The position numbers and the translations under genes were made by a program. A model generated the notes under the pieces. It was not told where the DNA came from and did no database searches. It saw only the letters and a list, made by a program, of their open reading frames with translations. Source: JBGPJM01 sp041485385 (lineage in GTDB: Bacteria; Planctomycetota; Phycisphaerae; Phycisphaerales; UBA1924). From it: a stretch of DNA of 39,623 nucleotides. The stretch spans positions 1-39,623 of the forward strand of contig JBGPJM010000022.1 in NCBI GenBank assembly GCA_041485385.1, in the 5' to 3' direction. This document shows, piece after piece, positions 7,722-15,293 of this stretch (positions within the stretch are counted from its first letter, which is position 1; every line of letters begins with the position of its first letter).

Positions 7722-10205
7722 TTGCCCACCATCCGCAGCCATCCGGCGCGCCCCGTCTTCCTCCTCGTGGCCACGGGCATGGTCTCGGCGGCGGTCTGCC
7801 TCGGAGCCGTGGGCGTGGCCCTGCGCAAGGTGGCGTCCGCGCGCCTCGACCGCGACGCCGCCAGCTCGCTTGAAGACCGGCTCACCGAGGCCCTCGACCG
7901 CGACCTGCGGGAACGCGCCGGCCGAACGATGGAGGCCAGCTACGGCGCGCCGGCCATCCCCGGCGGCGGGACGACGGCCGTGCGGGCCGTCCTCGAAGAG
8001 GCCGCGGGACTCCCCGGCCAGCCCGAGGTCAGGGCGCTGGTGCTCCGCATACGGGCGTCCCTCCAGGCGGCCGACGGCGTGGAGGCGGATCTGCATTCGC
8101 TCGGGGCCATGCAGGCCGACCAGCAGAACAAGCTCGCCATGGCCAGCGGCGCCACCGACGCGGCGATCCTCTCCCTCCGCGAGTGCGCCGACGGCGCCGG
8201 CGGCCACCAGCGCATCCGCGAAGCCATCCTGAGCGCACGCTTCCGCGCCCGCGATGCCCGGCCGACGACCGACGAACTGGCCACCCTCATCGAGTCGCAC
8301 GAGGTCACCCACCAGCTCCACAACCTCACGGTCGAGGTTCTCGAGCTGGCGCTCATCAGCGAGAAGCTCTGCGGCGCAACCGAGCTCGACGAGCTGGCCA
8401 GCATCAAGGACAACCGCTTCCTTGCCTCCCTGTCCCGACTCCGTCGGATGGCCCAGGCCATCGAGGCCGATGCGCCCGGCACCGGCGCGGCCCTTGCGGC
8501 CGCCGAGGCGTCGCTCCTCGGCGCCGACATGCTGATCGACAGCGACCACCAGACCATCGTGGAGGCGCCGGATGGGCTCTTCTCGTGCAAGCGCGCCCTC
8601 CTGGCCCTCCAGCTCGACGGGCGCCGGCTCCGCGATCACCACAGCGGCCTCCTGAACGATGTCCGGCGTCTGGGCGTGGCGGCGGGCCAAGCCCTCGCCG
8701 CCGGCAACCACGCGACGGCCCGGCGGAGCGACGAGACCCTGCGCCGGACGTGGCTGCTGATGGGCGCCGTCGCGCTGGCGTCCATGGGCGCCTTCGTCTT
8801 CCTGGGCCTGCGCGTGGCCCGCGCCACGAGCAGGCAGCTCGCGCAGGTGCGCGCCGCCAACGAGTCGCTGGCCTTGAACGAGCGCGCCCTGCACGGTGCC
8901 AACGAGGAGCTCCGGACGGCCGCCGCCAGGCTCGAGGCCCAGGCCGCCGACCTCCGCGCCCACGGCACCGAGCTCGAGACCGCCCGCGCCGAGGCCGACG
9001 CCGCCAACCGCGCCAAGAGCGAGTTCCTCGCCAACATGAGCCACGAGATCCGTACCCCGATGGGGGCCATCATCGGGTACGCCGACCTGCTCATCGATCC
9101 TGCGCAGCCGGCCGAGGAGCGGGCCCAGTGCATCCAGGTAATCCGGCGCAACGGAGAGCACCTGCTGGGCCTGATCAACGACATCCTGGACATCTCCAAG
9201 ATCGAAGCCGGTCGGATGACCGTCGAGGAGATCGAGACCTCGCCTGTGCAGCTGGCCGAGGAGGTCGTGTCGCTCCTGCACATGCGCGCCGCGGGCAAGG
9301 GGATCACCCTGCGCCTCGAGCACGCGCTGCCGCTGCCGCGCTTCAGCTCCGATCCCCTCCGCGTTCGCCAGGTGCTCATGAACATCGTCGGCAACGCGAT
9401 CAAGTTCACGGACACGGGCGGGGTGGTGCTCAGGACGTCGATGGACGTCGATCCCGCCCCGGACGGCCGGAGGCTGCTCCGGTTCCAGATCACCGACACC
9501 GGTATCGGGATGAGCCCCGAGCAACTCGCCCGCCTGTTCAGGCCGTTCACCCAGGCCGACACCTCCATGACGCGCCGGTTCGGCGGCACGGGGCTGGGCT
9601 TGATGATCTCGCAGCGCCTCATGGGGATGCTCGGGGGCGACATCCGCATCAGCAGCGAGGCCGGCAAGGGGACCGCCGTCACGCTGACGCTGGCCGTCCG
9701 GCCCACGGGGGAACTGATCGAGAGCGCCATCGCGCCGGCCCCGGCCGGCCCGCCCGTCTCCCCCCCCGCCGCCGGGGCGACCGTCCAGAAGGCCGCCCCG
9801 CCGCTCCAGGGGCGCCGGATCCTGCTGGCCGAGGACGGCCCGGACAACCAGCGGCTCATCTCGTTCCACCTCCGGCGCGCCGGCGCCGACGTCACGATCG
9901 CCGAGAACGGCCGGCATGCCGTCGACGCCGCGCTGCGATCGCTGCTGGACGGCGCGCCCTTCGGGCTCGTGCTGATGGACATGCAGATGCCCGAGCTCGA
10001 CGGGTACAGCGCGACCGGCTTGCTCCGCAAGAAGGGCTGGACGCGCCCGATCGTCGCGCTCACCGCCCACGCCATGAGCGGAGACCGCGAGCGCTGCCTC
10101 CGGGCCGGTTGCGACGACTACATGACCAAGCCGGTGGACAAGCAGGCGCTGCTGGCGATGTGCGCGCGTTGGCTGGCGGTTGAGAGGCCCGCGGCGGCGG
10201 CCTGA
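7722..10205 (+). CDS. Membrane hybrid sensor histidine kinase/response regulator
   Basis: 827 residues, TTG start at 7722 with CGGAGG about eleven bases upstream, three bases after the binding-protein stop, so translation is probably coupled. Order: membrane helix about 12-32; a large, mostly helical extracytoplasmic region to about 343; second helix about 345-366; coiled-coil to about 430; HisKA domain with NMSHEIRTP and phospho-acceptor His441; HATPase with NAIKFTDTGG, DTGIGM and FGGTGLGL; receiver domain with ILLAED, phospho-acceptor Asp753 in LMDMQMP and Lys803 in TKP. No Hpt domain or DNA-binding output is present, so a separate phosphotransfer protein or regulator must exist elsewhere. 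The long helical sensor plus an adjacent type I binding protein recalls TorS/TorT, an inference from architecture only. Confidence 0.9.
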   Translation: MPTIRSHPARPVFLLVATGMVSAAVCLGAVGVALRKVASARLDRDAASSLEDRLTEALDRDLRERAGRTMEASYGAPAIPGGGTTAVRAVLEEAAGLPGQPEVRALVLRIRASLQAADGVEADLHSLGAMQADQQNKLAMASGATDAAILSLRECADGAGGHQRIREAILSARFRARDARPTTDELATLIESHEVTHQLHNLTVEVLELALISEKLCGATELDELASIKDNRFLASLSRLRRMAQAIEADAPGTGAALAAAEASLLGADMLIDSDHQTIVEAPDGLFSCKRALLALQLDGRRLRDHHSGLLNDVRRLGVAAGQALAAGNHATARRSDETLRRTWLLMGAVALASMGAFVFLGLRVARATSRQLAQVRAANESLALNERALHGANEELRTAAARLEAQAADLRAHGTELETARAEADAANRAKSEFLANMSHEIRTPMGAIIGYADLLIDPAQPAEERAQCIQVIRRNGEHLLGLINDILDISKIEAGRMTVEEIETSPVQLAEEVVSLLHMRAAGKGITLRLEHALPLPRFSSDPLRVRQVLMNIVGNAIKFTDTGGVVLRTSMDVDPAPDGRRLLRFQITDTGIGMSPEQLARLFRPFTQADTSMTRRFGGTGLGLMISQRLMGMLGGDIRISSEAGKGTAVTLTLAVRPTGELIESAIAPAPAGPPVSPPAAGATVQKAAPPLQGRRILLAEDGPDNQRLISFHLRRAGADVTIAENGRHAVDAALRSLLDGAPFGLVLMDMQMPELDGYSATGLLRKKGWTRPIVALTAHAMSGDRERCLRAGCDDYMTKPVDKQALLAMCARWLAVERPAAAA

Positions 10206-10269
10206 CCGGCGCCCCCCTCCCCGCGCAGGCCGGGGCCGTTGCCCCCGTCCCACCGCCGGGATCAACGGA

Positions 10270-11376
10270 TCAGGAGATGGTCAGCGTCGGCGCCCGCGAC
10301 CGCGCCGCCGTCAGCGCCACCTGCTTCTCCAGCGAGTCCAGGAGTGCCTCGAGGTCCGCCGCGAGCTGCTTCCCTCGCGGCGACCGGTCCTTGAAGTTGT
10401 CCAGCGGCCTGCCGCTGTCGGAGTTCTCCCGCAGCGCCATGTTGATCGGCACCGCGCCCAGGAAGGGCACGTTCAGCCGCGCGGCCATCTTCTCGGCCCC
10501 GCCCCGGCCGAAGATGTCGTACTCCTTCCCGTCGTCGCCGATGAAGTACGACATGTTCTCCACCACGCCCAGCACCTCGATCCCCAGCTGCTGGAACATC
10601 CGGGCCGCCCGCACCGCGTCGTCCTGCGCGACCTTCTGCGGCGTGCACACGACGACCGCGCCCGTCAGGCGCAGCAGCTGGGCCATCGTCAGCGCGACGT
10701 CGCCCGTGCCGGGCGGCAGGTCGATCACGAGGTAGTCCAGCTCGCCCCACTGGGTCTGCTCGACGAGCTGCTTGAACGCGCCGTGCGCCATGGGGCCGCG
10801 CCAGATGAGCGGCTTGTCGGGCTCGACGAGCTTGCCGATCGTCATGGCCTTCACGCCGTGCACGAAGAACGGCTGGATCATGGGCCCGATCAGCACGGCC
10901 TCCATCGCGTCCAGCCCCAGCATGGTGGGCATGGAGGGGCCGTAGATGTCGCCGTCCATCAGGCCCACCGCGAGCCCGCGCCGGGCCAGCCCCACCGCCA
11001 GGTTTACCGCGATCGTCGATTTGCCCACTCCGCCCTTGCCCGCGCCGACGGCAATCGTGTGCTTCACGCCCGGCAGCGTGGGCACGCCCTGCTGCGGCGT
11101 CGGCCTCGCTGCGCCGTGTGCCGGTGCCTGCGGGCCGGGTGCGCCCGGCGCATCGACGAACTCGACGTGCACCTCGGTGGGCGCATCGCCGCTGCGGTGC
11201 GCTCCCTGCGTGATCGCCTCGATCGCCCTCTGGCGGATGGCCGCGCGGGCCTGATCGCCCGCGCCGGCGGCGAGGGTGACGCTCACCAGGCCGTCGCAAA
11301 CGGCGACCTTCCGCACAGACTCGGCGCTTACCACGCGGCCGAGCGACTCACGAACAGATTCCTTCGTAATCGCCAT
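10270..11376 (-). CDS. mrp: Mrp/ApbC (NBP35-like) P-loop ATPase, iron-sulfur cluster carrier type, lacking CxxC
   Basis: The ATG at 11376 gives 368 residues and starts directly with the MIP18/DUF59 domain (residues about 1-75). A Pro/Ala linker leads to the ParA/MinD-type ATPase: deviant Walker A GAGKGGVGKST at 111-121, LMDGDIYGPSMP, WRGPM and VIDLPPGTGD, all signatures of Mrp proteins. Family members move Fe-S clusters to apoproteins in the cytosol and hold the cluster between subunits with a C-terminal CxxC. Here the equivalent segment after VVENMSYF reads IGDDGKEYDIFG, and the only cysteines are near 27 and 244. The cluster-bridging site is therefore absent. Reading starts upstream of 11376 would add a basic, low-complexity extension and are not favoured. 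Confidence 0.9.
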   Translation of the reverse strand: MAITKESVRESLGRVVSAESVRKVAVCDGLVSVTLAAGAGDQARAAIRQRAIEAITQGAHRSGDAPTEVHVEFVDAPGAPGPQAPAHGAARPTPQQGVPTLPGVKHTIAVGAGKGGVGKSTIAVNLAVGLARRGLAVGLMDGDIYGPSMPTMLGLDAMEAVLIGPMIQPFFVHGVKAMTIGKLVEPDKPLIWRGPMAHGAFKQLVEQTQWGELDYLVIDLPPGTGDVALTMAQLLRLTGAVVVCTPQKVAQDDAVRAARMFQQLGIEVLGVVENMSYFIGDDGKEYDIFGRGGAEKMAARLNVPFLGAVPINMALRENSDSGRPLDNFKDRSPRGKQLAADLEALLDSLEKQVALTAARSRAPTLTIS

Positions 11377-11599
11377 GGCGGCATGGTAGGTAAGAAGGCG
11401 TCGCCGCCCGCATAAACCCACCATCCCGAAGAGCCCGCCTCCGCGCGCGGCTCCCGGGGGCATCGGGCGGCAATCGACCCTTCCCGCCGTCGTTCAGCCG
11501 GGGGGCAAAGCTCAACGATGTACACAACCGGGCGTTGGCGTCGGCCCCGGACTCTGTTTCGAATCGATCAACGGCGGCAACGCGCCGAGGAGCACGACG

Positions 11600-12577
11600 A
11601 TGAGCAACCGCAGGGAATCTCTTCAGAGGGCCGCGACCGTACTGGTTCTGGCGGCGGGTTTCGCGTCCCCCACGCTGGCGCAGACCGATGCGCCCAAGCC
11701 GGCCCTCCGCGGCCCGGAGGTCAAGGACCGCGAGGTCCCGGGCTTCGCCGCCGATTTCGGCGCTCCCGACCAGCGCCGGCGTTTCATGGACCGCATCCCG
11801 CCGGAGGTGTACCGGCAGGCGCTGGCGGTGCTGACGGCCGACGACGCACCGGCCGACGTCCGCGCCTCCGCTGAGCAGGAGACGAGGATCAAGGGAATGA
11901 CCGCGGACTTCGAGGCCGAGGTCAGGGCCTACCGCGAAGCCCACAAGGACGAGTTCGCCGAACTCCGGAAGCAGGGCGGCGGGCCGCCGCGGGAAGGGCG
12001 CCGTCCGGGTGCTGGTAACCCGAACGAAATACCACCTCTTCGGGCGGACGAGATGATGTCGCCGGAGCAGAAAGCCGAGCGACAGAGGTCCGAGGGGGCC
12101 CGCACGAAGCTCCGGGAACTCATGGAGGGGGCGCCCAAGCCCGAGGCGCTCTACACGCGAATCTGGGCCGAGTTGAGCGAGCCGCAGAAGAAGGCCGTTC
12201 AGGCCAAGCTTGACGAGTTCAAGGCCGACCAGGCTAAGAGGCGTGAGGAGCAGTACGTCAGGCAGCGGACGGCGAAGAAGGGCGAACCCGGAAAAGAGGC
12301 CGGAAACAAGGACGGGCAGACCATGTCTCCGCCTCCCCCGCCGGGCGAAAGGCCTGGCCTCGCACGCATCTCTCCGGAACGGCACGACCGGCTCATGCGC
12401 ATGTTCGAGCGTCTGACGCCGGAGGAGCAGGACCAGCTCCTGGAGCGGCTCGAGCAACGGGTGAGGGATGCCGGCGGGCCGGATCGGCCCATCGATGGCC
12501 TTCGCCGGGCGCGTCCCAAGCCCGCGCCCGACATTGACAAGATCAAGGTCCCGGACCCGGAGGAGACGAAGAAATAG
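11600..12577 (+). CDS. Secreted, highly charged protein of unknown function
   Basis: 325 residues. ATG at 11600 is preceded by GAGGAG about six bases upstream. Residues 1-28 form a signal peptide ending in TLAQ. The mature protein is dominated by Arg, Lys, Glu and Pro, predicted largely helical with coiled-coil character, and contains the phrase RLTPEEQDQLLERLEQR near the C-terminus, vaguely like the LTPEEQ helices of Spy/CpxP-type periplasmic proteins. I do not recognise a family. It is the only gene between the Mrp gene (divergent, 223 bp away) and the structured intergenic region after it. No terminator is visible immediately behind it. Confidence 0.7.
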   Translation: MSNRRESLQRAATVLVLAAGFASPTLAQTDAPKPALRGPEVKDREVPGFAADFGAPDQRRRFMDRIPPEVYRQALAVLTADDAPADVRASAEQETRIKGMTADFEAEVRAYREAHKDEFAELRKQGGGPPREGRRPGAGNPNEIPPLRADEMMSPEQKAERQRSEGARTKLRELMEGAPKPEALYTRIWAELSEPQKKAVQAKLDEFKADQAKRREEQYVRQRTAKKGEPGKEAGNKDGQTMSPPPPPGERPGLARISPERHDRLMRMFERLTPEEQDQLLERLEQRVRDAGGPDRPIDGLRRARPKPAPDIDKIKVPDPEETKK

Positions 12578-12737
12578 CCTGATTCCTCGTGTCAGATCCC
12601 TGTGCGGACCTGTGCGGACCGGTCTGGCGAGAGGCAAGAAAGACGCCCGATAACACCAGATCCGGCCAAGTCAAGGCAGCGAGGTGTGAATTCGGGCAGT
12701 TTTTCCACAAATGGGAACAACTCCGGAATCGAAAGCG

Positions 12738-12745
12738 TATACAAT
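12738..12745 (+). promoter_or_regulatory. Possible -10 element (TATACAAT)
   Basis: TATACAAT stands out in a GC-rich setting, matching TATAAT-type -10 boxes (TACAAT at 12740-12745). No convincing -35 hexamer lies 16-18 bp upstream. If used, transcription would begin near 12752, at the start of the candidate RNA described next. Confidence 0.35.
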
Positions 12746-12945
12746 CTGGGTACCTTGTGGGGCCGTGCCGGCGTTCGCGCGGCATCTAAGCGGGGTACCC
12801 GTAAGTTGGCCACGACGCCATGGGCGGTGTGGATTTGGCGAAGTTTCAAGGGAGTCGATGCATCCCCGCCGATAGATGATTCATTCAACCAAGATCTCTC
12901 TCTCCTCCAGCGGGGCGCCGTCCTAGATGGCGCCCTGCTTTTTTT
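12746..12945 (+). ncRNA. Candidate structured small RNA or attenuated 5' leader of the epimerase gene
   Basis: About 200 nt with no convincing ORF, bounded by a -10-like box and a strong intrinsic terminator. GGGTACC at 12748 and GGGTACCC at 12794 can close a domain containing a UUCG-capped hairpin (GTGCC...GGCAT, about 12765-12785). CCCCGC at 12864-12869 can pair either with GCGGGG at 12790-12795 or with GCGGGG at 12910-12915, the left arm of the terminator; such exclusive pairing is what an attenuator needs. A pyrimidine stretch (TCTCTCTCCTCC) just before the terminator could act as an anti-SD seed if this is a trans-acting RNA. It resembles no RNA class I can name (not tmRNA, SRP RNA, RNase P). 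Confidence 0.4.
12910..12945 (+). terminator. Intrinsic (rho-independent) terminator
   Basis: Left arm GCGGGGCGCC (12910-12919), nine-base loop, right arm GGCGCCCTGC (12929-12938): ten base pairs with one G-U, followed at once by seven T (12939-12945). It ends transcription coming from 12.6-12.9 kb and lies 82 bp before the epimerase start, so it may also act as a conditional terminator for that gene. Confidence 0.85.
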
Positions 12946-13026
12946 CCCGCTTCGACCCCCCGGACCGTCCGGCCGCTGACCAGCCGGCCCCCGACACAGG
13001 AAGCGTCGATTACGATCCACACGCGC

Positions 13027-14037
13027 ATGACCACGCGTCAGCCCATTCTCGTCACCGGCTCCGCCGGCTTCATCGGGTCGCACGTTGTCGAGGCGCTCCT
13101 TGGGCGCGGCGAGAACGTGGTGGGGGTGGACAACTTTGACCCGTACTACGACATCGCCAGGAAACGACGGAACGTCGCCGCGGGCGTGGAGTTCGCGAGC
13201 GCACCCGAGCGGCGCCAGAGCGCGTCCGGGCGGGGGACGTACGAGCCGGTCGAGGCGGACATCACCGACGCGCCGGCGATGGGCACGCTGCTGGCCCGGG
13301 TGCGCCCCGCGGGGGTCATCCACCTGGCCGCGAAGGCGGGCGTGCGCCCGAGCATCGCCGACCCGGTCGGCTACGCGCGGGTGAACGTGTACGGCACGAG
13401 CGTGCTGCTGGAGGCGGCCCGGGTGACGGGGTGCGCCCGCTTTGTCCTGGCCTCCAGCAGCTCGGTCTACGGCAACAGCGAGGTCGTGCCGTTCGCCGAG
13501 GGCCACGATGTGAGCCGGCCGATCAGCCCCTACGCCTCGACGAAGCGCGCCTGCGAACTGCTGGCGTACACCCACCGGCACCTGACCGGCATGCCGACGG
13601 CGTGCCTGAGGTTCTTCACCGTGTACGGCCCGCGGCAGAGGCCGGACCTGGCGATCGGGATGTTCCTGCGGCTGGTCTCGCGTGCCGAGCCGGTGCCGAT
13701 GTTCGGCGACGGCACGACCAGCCGCGACTACACCTACATCGCCGACATCGTGGCGGGTGTGCTGGCCGCGTACGACCGGATCGACACGCACGGGTACCGG
13801 ATCTGGAACCTCGGCGGGAGCGAGCCGGTGAGCCTGAAGCAAATGATCCAGACGATCTCGCGGGTGCTGGGCAAGCCGGCCACGATCGAGCCGCTGCCGA
13901 TGCGACAGGGGGACGTGGAGCGGACGTTCGCCGACGTGAGGCGGAGCGAGGCCGAGCTCGGGTTCCGGGCGCGGACGCGGTTCGAGGAGGGGGTGGCCAG
14001 GCAGTGGCGGTGGATGCAGGAGTTCGGGGAGGTTTAG
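13027..14037 (+). CDS. NAD-dependent nucleotide-sugar epimerase, UDP-glucuronate 4-epimerase-like
   Basis: 336 residues, an extended short-chain dehydrogenase. The NAD-binding loop VTGSAGFIGSHV is at 9-20, the catalytic YASTK has Tyr169 and Lys173, and SSSSVYGN at 143-150 supplies the active-site serine. The phrase DNFDPYYD near 35-42 is the hallmark of the UDP-glucuronate/UDP-galacturonate 4-epimerase branch as opposed to GalE. Expected reaction: reversible UDP-glucuronate to UDP-galacturonate conversion in the cytosol, feeding acidic surface polysaccharide. A short insert at about 55-72 is unusual. The start lies downstream of the terminator and candidate leader, so expression may be controlled there. 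It is convergent with the next gene, stops nine bases apart. Confidence 0.85.
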   Translation: MTTRQPILVTGSAGFIGSHVVEALLGRGENVVGVDNFDPYYDIARKRRNVAAGVEFASAPERRQSASGRGTYEPVEADITDAPAMGTLLARVRPAGVIHLAAKAGVRPSIADPVGYARVNVYGTSVLLEAARVTGCARFVLASSSSVYGNSEVVPFAEGHDVSRPISPYASTKRACELLAYTHRHLTGMPTACLRFFTVYGPRQRPDLAIGMFLRLVSRAEPVPMFGDGTTSRDYTYIADIVAGVLAAYDRIDTHGYRIWNLGGSEPVSLKQMIQTISRVLGKPATIEPLPMRQGDVERTFADVRRSEAELGFRARTRFEEGVARQWRWMQEFGEV

Positions 14038-14046
14038 CCGGGGCGG

Positions 14047-15225
14047 TCAGCGTCGCGGCGCGCGGGCGGTGATGTCGGCGGTCTGCACCAGGTGCTCGGC
14101 GATGCCCGGGTCGATGACGCGGTATCGCACGGCGCGGAGGGAGGGCCCGACAAAGACATGGTCGATGTGGACCAGGGGGCTCCTGCGCGGCCACGAGGCA
14201 GCGTAGCCGAACCCGCCCTGCCGGAAGGCGTGCGTGAAGCCTGGGGCGATGAGCCCCAGCGACGCCGACCCTCGCGGGGTGTTGAAGTCACCGGCGATGA
14301 TGTCGGGCGCGGGGAAGACCGGGTGGGGAGGGTCGCCGGTCGCGACCGGCTGCCGGAGCGCGGAGAGCCTGGCGGCGCCGTCTCGCATCAGGCCGTAGCG
14401 CCAGCGCCGAAGGTCGGAGGGAAAGTCGAGCCCCCAGACCACGATCGGTCGCCCGAGGATGGAGGTGGCGTCGATCACCGCGAACATGGCGCCGCCGGGG
14501 TCGCGCCCGGCGTTGCCGACTCGCGGGATGGGGCTCCAACTCGGCAGGTACTCGTTGTCGCCGCCTCTGGGGCTGTAGAACGGCGCGGTAAGGCGGGCGG
14601 TCTGTTCGTCCACCTGGGGCAGTTCGAGCGAAGCCCAGCCGGTCTGGAGGATGGGCAGGCGCGAGGCCACCGCGAACGTGCCGACGCGCTTGCACGTGTA
14701 CCCCGAGCCGAGGGCCTCGGCCAGCCGCCCCAAGTCGCTGGACCAGGTGGGGTTGGTGATCAGCAGCACGTCGGGCTCGGGGTCACGCGGGACGCCGGCG
14801 ATGAACCGCGGCCACTCCTCGTGCGGGACGAACGTCATGTTCCAGTGCGCGAAGTGCAGGGTGGGCGTGCCGGCAGAGGGGGATGGCGCCAGCGCGGCCC
14901 AGATCCGCCACTCGACGAGGAGGACGAACAGCACCGTCGCGGCGGTGCCGACCAGTGCCACACGGGTGACGAGGTCGGCGACCGATCGGGGCCGGCGCCC
15001 GCCAGGCCCGGCCGCTCCAAGCCATCGGCGCCGAAGCCGTCCGACCGCCCACGCAGGAAGCGAAAACACCGCGGCTGAGGCGACCAGCGCGACTGACGGG
15101 ATCCAGTAGAGGTACTGGGTCAGAAGAAACCGGTCGGTGAGGGTGCGTCCCACCAGGAATACGGCCAGACTCAGGCAGGCGCCCGTGACCAGCAGCAGGT
15201 GCAACAGCAGAGTGAAGCGGCGCAT
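14047..15225 (-). CDS. Membrane-anchored endonuclease/exonuclease/phosphatase (EEP) superfamily protein
   Basis: 392 residues from the ATG at 15225; an in-frame TTG at 15249 is a less likely start. The first about 110 residues hold three hydrophobic helices (about 5-25, 38-58, 88-106), the remainder an EEP fold: HFAHWNM, GLDFPSD, IAGDFNTPRGS and, close to the C-terminus, HIDHVFVG with the catalytic Asp-His pair. EEP enzymes are metal-dependent phosphoesterases acting on DNA, RNA, inositol phosphates or lipids; the membrane-tethered bacterial type with three helices is common but of undefined substrate. The catalytic domain probably faces outward. It follows the neighbouring secreted-protein gene by 68 bp on the same strand. 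Confidence 0.82.
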   Translation of the reverse strand: MRRFTLLLHLLLVTGACLSLAVFLVGRTLTDRFLLTQYLYWIPSVALVASAAVFSLPAWAVGRLRRRWLGAAGPGGRRPRSVADLVTRVALVGTAATVLFVLLVEWRIWAALAPSPSAGTPTLHFAHWNMTFVPHEEWPRFIAGVPRDPEPDVLLITNPTWSSDLGRLAEALGSGYTCKRVGTFAVASRLPILQTGWASLELPQVDEQTARLTAPFYSPRGGDNEYLPSWSPIPRVGNAGRDPGGAMFAVIDATSILGRPIVVWGLDFPSDLRRWRYGLMRDGAARLSALRQPVATGDPPHPVFPAPDIIAGDFNTPRGSASLGLIAPGFTHAFRQGGFGYAASWPRRSPLVHIDHVFVGPSLRAVRYRVIDPGIAEHLVQTADITARAPRR

Positions 15226-15293
15226 GACAACCCCGGACCAATCGAACAACGACCGTGCAGGTCATGGTACGGGGCCGGGGGGGCGGTGCCGGC

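Noticed and set aside
5184..10265. Very long minus-strand open frame (about 1,690 codons)
   Set aside because: It lies antisense to three well-supported genes and its translation is Gly/Arg/His-rich low complexity, the expected shadow of high-GC genes.
12746..12945. Known housekeeping RNA (tmRNA, SRP RNA, RNase P RNA, 6S)
   Set aside because: None of the conserved signature strings of the first three is present, and a 6S-type long closing stem with central bubble could not be drawn convincingly.
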